16,926 nucleotides of DNA from Acidobacteriaceae bacterium (GTDB taxonomy: Bacteria > Acidobacteriota > Terriglobia > Terriglobales > Acidobacteriaceae), in assembly GCA_003162255.1 (NCBI GenBank), contig PMMJ01000131.1:4114-21039 (forward strand), read 5' to 3'. The position numbers and the translations under genes were made by a program. Under the pieces are notes generated by a model. That model saw only the letters and a list, made by a program, of their open reading frames with translations, had not been told where the DNA came from and did not search any database. Shown here one piece after another: positions 13,469 to 16,926 of this stretch (position 1 is the stretch's first letter; every line of letters starts with the position of its first letter).

Positions 13469-15241
13469 CTATTTCGTAAGTAGGTAATCCCCCATGATGA
13501 GCGCGTCCAAACCAGTCGTGAAAAACAACGAGATCGCGTCTTCGACGGAATGCATGATCGGCCGTCCCATCACGTTGAAACTGGTGTTAAGAACCAACGG
13601 AATTCCGGTACGGGCAAAAAAATCTTGGATCAAGTCATAGAAGCGGCTGTTCCATTCCCGCCGCACGCTTTGTACCCTTCCTGTACCATCCACATGTACC
13701 ACACCGGGAATTCTCGCACGGACATTTGTTTTAAAGCGTAAGGTCCGCTCCATGTAGGGAGATTCTTGGTAGTCCTCAAAGTAGTCTGCCCGGAACTCGT
13801 GGAGGATCGCAGGCGCGAAAGGGCGAAACTGTTCGCGAAACTTGACCCGACGATTCAGTTCGTCTTTGATTTCCGGACGCCGCGGGTCCGCAAGTATCGA
13901 CCTATTCCCGAGTGCGCGCGGGCCGAATTCTGCTCTGCCCTGCACCCACCCGAGGATCTTGCCTTTGCTTAACAGCTTCCCTGCAACCGCGTCGATTGTC
14001 CCCGGATGGTGCGAAATCTTACTCTCAAGACCCAGCGCCGCGCAATTCCTCAGAACCACTTCTGACATTGAGCAGCCGAGATAAGGAAGCATGACTTCCC
14101 GTCGGACGCGGCATTCTTCGGGATGATCTTCGCGATGCGCAAGCAATGCGGCTCCGGCTGCAGTGCCGTCGTCGCCGGGAGCGGGGAAAACATACAAACG
14201 TTTGAACGCCGTACGTTCTACGATCTTCCCATTGAAGCTCGAATTCAGCGCGCAGCCCCCAGTAAACACCAGGTTCTCAGAGACTCCCAGTCGGCTCAGG
14301 TTGCGCAGCAGTTCGGTGAGAAGGTCCTCAAACAGCGCCTGCCCCGTACACGCCAGATCAGCCGGATCCAGGTTCTGACAATATGCCCAGATATGAGCGT
14401 CATAAAAATTCCTAACCCCTGTAAGCCGAAGCCCCTCGACGCGAATTGTTTTGCCAAGCGTATCGTAGGCGTCACGGTTCACCTTGCCATAGGATGCCAG
14501 GCCCATGACCTTCCATTCTTCGCCATGGTCAGGATCGAATCCACAGGCCATACACAAGCCAGCGTAAAAAAAGCCGAGGCTATTCGTGCTTCTTTGCACA
14601 GCCGGGAGACGAGTGATCTGGCCGCCGTCGTACTTGTAATAACCAGTGCTGGTGGTCTCGCCAAACCCATCCACAACGGCGCAAACCGCTTCGGAGAATG
14701 GACTGCCAAAACATGCCGCCGCCGCGTGCGTCAGATGGTGATTGTAATGACGAATGAAGACCTGCCCCCGGACGGGCCTCGAGCCCTTTGCGACCTCCCG
14801 CAGTCGCCACGAACGGTCGTATTTCTCAAGATGCCGCGAGTAAGGCGATCCCTTGTTCCGGAAGCGATAGCGTATAGTCTCCCCCGAGAAAGCCAGACTG
14901 CTCTGCTGTGCTCTTAGCATGTAGCGATAGCGCTCCACGAAGGAGCCGAATATCTTGCTATTGGCAAACAGCGGCGATAACAACATGTGCAAGGAGGTCG
15001 CGAATTGGACTTTCGTGTAATGGACCCGACTCCAGTTGAGTGCGATCACCAAAGGCTGACTGGGATCGCAATAGTCATTCACGACGGAATCGATATAAGC
15101 GTCCGCATCGGGAATGCAGTTTGGAGCGCGTTTGTTTTGCAGATGCCGCTCGCTGGCTTCCGCGAACACAACTTCACCGGCAGCGTTGACCACCGCTACC
15201 GCAGCGTCGTGCGTGCTCGCGGAGATACCCATATAATTCAT
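13469..15241 (-). CDS. O-carbamoyltransferase, NodU/CmcH/TobZ family
   Basis: From the ATG at 15241 the product has 590 residues and opens MNYMGISASTHDAAVAVV, the usual start of this family. The frame extends upstream to 15328, but that would lie inside the predicted promoter. The N-terminal ASKHA/Kae1-like domain has HHLTHAAAACF (His168, His169, His172; iron-binding region) and VVDGFGETTSTGYY. The C-terminal YrdC-like part has WVQGRAEFGPRALGNRSILADPR, given here in pieces as GRAEFGPRALG and NRSILADP, then FRPFAPA and LNTSFNVMGRPI. Such enzymes activate carbamoyl phosphate with ATP and place a carbamoyl group on a sugar or alcohol hydroxyl of an antibiotic, Nod factor or other glycan. It is the first gene of a likely operon with two sugar enzymes, so the target is probably the glycan they build. 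Confidence 0.93.
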   Translation of the reverse strand: MNYMGISASTHDAAVAVVNAAGEVVFAEASERHLQNKRAPNCIPDADAYIDSVVNDYCDPSQPLVIALNWSRVHYTKVQFATSLHMLLSPLFANSKIFGSFVERYRYMLRAQQSSLAFSGETIRYRFRNKGSPYSRHLEKYDRSWRLREVAKGSRPVRGQVFIRHYNHHLTHAAAACFGSPFSEAVCAVVDGFGETTSTGYYKYDGGQITRLPAVQRSTNSLGFFYAGLCMACGFDPDHGEEWKVMGLASYGKVNRDAYDTLGKTIRVEGLRLTGVRNFYDAHIWAYCQNLDPADLACTGQALFEDLLTELLRNLSRLGVSENLVFTGGCALNSSFNGKIVERTAFKRLYVFPAPGDDGTAAGAALLAHREDHPEECRVRREVMLPYLGCSMSEVVLRNCAALGLESKISHHPGTIDAVAGKLLSKGKILGWVQGRAEFGPRALGNRSILADPRRPEIKDELNRRVKFREQFRPFAPAILHEFRADYFEDYQESPYMERTLRFKTNVRARIPGVVHVDGTGRVQSVRREWNSRFYDLIQDFFARTGIPLVLNTSFNVMGRPIMHSVEDAISLFFTTGLDALIMGDYLLTK

Positions 15242-15272
15242 GGTGCTTTCACCCGCGAATCCGTAGTAAGTA

Positions 15273-15291
15273 GGGGACACGGGTCGTCCCC
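15273..15291 (-). promoter_or_regulatory. Hairpin at the 5' end of the predicted carbamoyltransferase leader
   Basis: GGGGAC (15273-15278) and GTCCCC (15286-15291) form a 6-bp, mostly G-C stem with a 7-base loop. With transcription starting near 15293, the hairpin would be at the very 5' end of a leader of about 50 bases, where it could stabilise the message. It could also be an operator palindrome. Confidence 0.35.
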
Positions 15292-15299
15292 GATGCAGG

Positions 15300-15328
15300 A
15301 GTCTAGCTGTTAGACCGGCCTCAGGCAA
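15300..15328 (-). promoter_or_regulatory. Sigma-70-type promoter for the carbamoyltransferase/glycosyltransferase operon
   Basis: On the minus strand TTGCCT (15328-15323) and TAGACT (15305-15300) are separated by exactly 17 bases, each with two mismatches to consensus. The predicted transcription start near 15293 sits about 50 bases before the ATG at 15241. It supports the short rather than the long form of the protein. Confidence 0.45.
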
Positions 15329-15418
15329 GCACTTCGGCGGAATGATGACAGCCGTGTCCCAGCCGCTGAAAGCAAGGTAATCTGAGATCGTGACCGAGAA
15401 TCTTCACGGAGTGCTGTT

Positions 15419-16300
15419 ATGACCGAGCGCGCCCGGGCCACGCTGGCGCAGGTTGCAGCGCGGGCCGCAGTTCCCCATAAACCGCTTCGCGATCTCGCCG
15501 AGTTGCCCGAATGTGTGCAGTTGAGCGGGTGCTTTCCTCTCCAAGCGGAACTTGAGGTTTCGAAATCAGATCTCCGGCACAAAGTTTTGGTGCGAAGAGT
15601 CAAGGACGCCCTGCTTAAGAACATAATTGAAAGGCTTTGTGATGGGCGCGAAGGGCTGATTGTAAATCCTTGTTGCGTATTTGCCAGACACGCCCGGGAC
15701 ATTGCGTCCAGGTTGCCGATGACGACGGTAGCGGCCAGTGACATCGACTCGACATGGCAGTCCTTGTCTGGGCTGCTCACGGCGGCAACGCTGCGAAGAG
15801 AGCCTGCCAATTTTTCCTTCCACATCGACAGTATTTACAAATTGCATATTCCTCGAACGCCATTGGCGGTATGTTTTTTTGGCGGCTGCGGTTCGCTTAC
15901 GGATGCTGCGCTGCGGCTTGCAGTCCAAGCGAAAGCCGAGTTTGTTGTGGGAAGGGCATGCTGTCACGAAAATATCGGCGGCAACCTGGAGATGAGTACC
16001 CGCGCTTTAACAATGTGGAATGCCGGGCATCGATTGAAGAACATAGTCTATGAGTATTGCGCCAGTCGGTTCGGCTATTATTTCGACGCGAGCGCCGCTA
16101 TCGAAAGCTACCCTCTGAGCCACACCACGCGTGGAGAACTCGACTCCGCCGGTATGTTGCGCTGCGCACAGCACTCTGTGGACTGCGTTTTGTGCCGACT
16201 TGCCATCGACGGCGACCGGGTGATGTTCCTGTTAGAAAATGGCTACTCTGTGCTCGGCTACAACGAAAACATGTTTGTGGCGTCTCGAACCGCGATTTGA
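15419..16300 (+). CDS. Cys-rich protein resembling a degenerate class I methyltransferase
   Basis: The product has 293 residues; GGAG lies 7 bases before the ATG. The layout recalls SAM-dependent methyltransferases of the Methyltransf_32 type. GLIVNPCCVFARHA (79-92) sits where the SAM-binding glycine motif is expected, SDID (107-110) could hold the ribose-binding acidic residue, and FFGGCGSLTDAAL (153-165) with GRACCHEN (178-185) matches the family's CG.LTD...CCH block. The motif-I glycines are replaced by Asn-Pro-Cys-Cys, so SAM binding is doubtful. More cysteines follow (CAQHSVDCVLC, 249-259). Metal or Fe-S binding is possible but no standard motif is complete. It lies between the carbamoyltransferase operon and lspA, on the opposite strand to both, and ends only 9 bases from the end of lspA. 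The assignment is by pattern only. Confidence 0.6.
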   Translation: MTERARATLAQVAARAAVPHKPLRDLAELPECVQLSGCFPLQAELEVSKSDLRHKVLVRRVKDALLKNIIERLCDGREGLIVNPCCVFARHARDIASRLPMTTVAASDIDSTWQSLSGLLTAATLRREPANFSFHIDSIYKLHIPRTPLAVCFFGGCGSLTDAALRLAVQAKAEFVVGRACCHENIGGNLEMSTRALTMWNAGHRLKNIVYEYCASRFGYYFDASAAIESYPLSHTTRGELDSAGMLRCAQHSVDCVLCRLAIDGDRVMFLLENGYSVLGYNENMFVASRTAI

Positions 16301-16309
16301 GACATTCGG

Positions 16310-16837
16310 TCATCTGGACATAGATTCGGGGTGCCGGCTGGACGTAGGGGTCAGCATTGCTAGTACCAGCACGGTTGCTCCAGTCACAATCGAGCTGTCT
16401 GCAATATTGAATACAGGCCAGTGATACCTTCCGACAAATAGATCGAGAAAGTCGACGACGGAACCGCTGGACACTCGGTCCCAGAAATTGCCGGCTGCGC
16501 CCCCCAGGATCAGCGCGAGTCCAATGCTTGCGGCTCGAAAGGTACAGCTGTTCTTCCAGAGAATCACAACTAAAATGAACATCGCGATAAGTGACAAACC
16601 GATGAGTGCCGGTTGCTTCCACGGGGCGGTAGAGTAGCGAAGGATGTCAAACGCGGCACCTGGATTTTCGCTGTGAGTTATGTTAAGAAAACCTGGAATT
16701 ACGACGACTCTGTCGTACATCGGAAGATGCTTTACGATGGACCACTTCGCCCACCTGTCAAACAGCACAATAGCCGCGGAAAGGACGAACAAATACCAAC
16801 GTTTGCTGTGACCCGGCTGTGAAATGTTGTTACTCAT
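16310..16837 (-). CDS. lspA: Lipoprotein signal peptidase (signal peptidase II)
   Basis: The product has 175 residues with four membrane segments, as usual for LspA. The motifs are DRWAKW (27-32; commonly DQ.tK), ENPGAAF (57-63), GGAAGNFWDR (112-121), SVVDFLD (126-132) and FNIADSSI (143-150). The aspartic protease dyad is Asp129 (VVDF) and Asp147 (IADS). The enzyme cuts the signal peptide of diacylglyceryl-modified prolipoproteins in the inner membrane. It could be the housekeeping copy or an accessory one: about 6 kb away is an Lgt-like gene, and in some antibiotic clusters an extra LspA gives resistance to LspA inhibitors. The ATG overlaps the end of an upstream frame on the same strand (stop at 16830-16832), suggesting coupling. 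The ribosome site is weak. Confidence 0.92.
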   Translation of the reverse strand: MSNNISQPGHSKRWYLFVLSAAIVLFDRWAKWSIVKHLPMYDRVVVIPGFLNITHSENPGAAFDILRYSTAPWKQPALIGLSLIAMFILVVILWKNSCTFRAASIGLALILGGAAGNFWDRVSSGSVVDFLDLFVGRYHWPVFNIADSSIVTGATVLVLAMLTPTSSRHPESMSR

Positions 16838-16926
16838 GGAAAAATCGCCGAAAAATCTCGGCCCATTCTTGGTTTTTGGCTCGCGCTGCGAAGTTCACGG
16901 GAAATGGACCCGGGCACAGTGAGGAA
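16830..16926 (-). CDS. C-terminal end of an unidentified gene, upstream of lspA
   Basis: A minus-strand frame is open from the right window edge to a TAA at 16832-16830, overlapping the first codons of lspA by 8 bases. The visible 31 residues (including PGPFPVNFAARAKN and EWAEIFRRFFHE) have a natural protein composition with an amphipathic C-terminal helix. A second frame ending in the ATGA at the lspA start is also open over this short distance, so the choice is not certain. The family cannot be recognised. Confidence 0.4.
   Translation of the reverse strand, partial: SSLCPGPFPVNFAARAKNQEWAEIFRRFFHE

Noticed and set aside
14123..14917. A 264-codon + strand frame inside the carbamoyltransferase gene
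   Set aside because: It is antisense to strongly conserved carbamoyltransferase motifs and shows no domain of its own.

Overview
The window looks like chromosomal DNA of an Acidobacteriota-type soil bacterium (Terriglobia or Koribacter-like). This is inferred from the pair of exported DUF3857/transglutaminase proteins, the GC-rich coding style, and an intergenic hairpin repeat containing GAGTGGGGCACCC that resembles repeats I associate with that phylum. No 16S or marker gene is present to confirm it.

Left part (1-5395, + strand): the C-terminal part of a sigma-54 activator (NtrC family) runs in from the left edge. It is followed by an 860-base gene-free stretch holding a heptamer tandem repeat, a terminator-like hairpin, a C-rich tract, a 12-bp palindrome, a tandem 44-bp hairpin repeat and a good sigma-70 promoter. 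That promoter probably drives a two-gene, overlapping operon of secreted DUF3857/transglutaminase-fold proteins. The first has lost the catalytic Cys and His; the second keeps the full Cys-His-Asp triad.

Middle part (5396-8070): an exported protein of unknown function (- strand) with an almost leaderless predicted mRNA. Then, on the + strand, a small putative membrane protein overlaps the start of a processive family-2 (cellulose-synthase-like) glycosyltransferase.

Right part (8067-16926): an accessory-looking cluster with mixed strands and very tight spacing. It holds an Lgt-like diacylglyceryl transferase translationally coupled to a fold-type-II PLP enzyme, and a second, divergent PLP enzyme of the same superfamily. 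Next come a protein of the reversibly-glycosylated-polypeptide / UDP-arabinopyranose mutase family (GT75), a GT8-like glycosyltransferase and a NodU/CmcH-type O-carbamoyltransferase, all three in one minus-strand run. A Cys-rich protein resembling a degenerate methyltransferase, a signal peptidase II (LspA) and the end of one more gene close the window. I infer a biosynthetic locus for a carbamoylated, glycosylated envelope or lipid product. The most unusual elements are the Lgt-like/PLP pair, the bacterial GT75 protein, and the co-occurrence of Lgt- and LspA-type enzymes. No tRNA, rRNA, insertion sequence or CRISPR array was seen.
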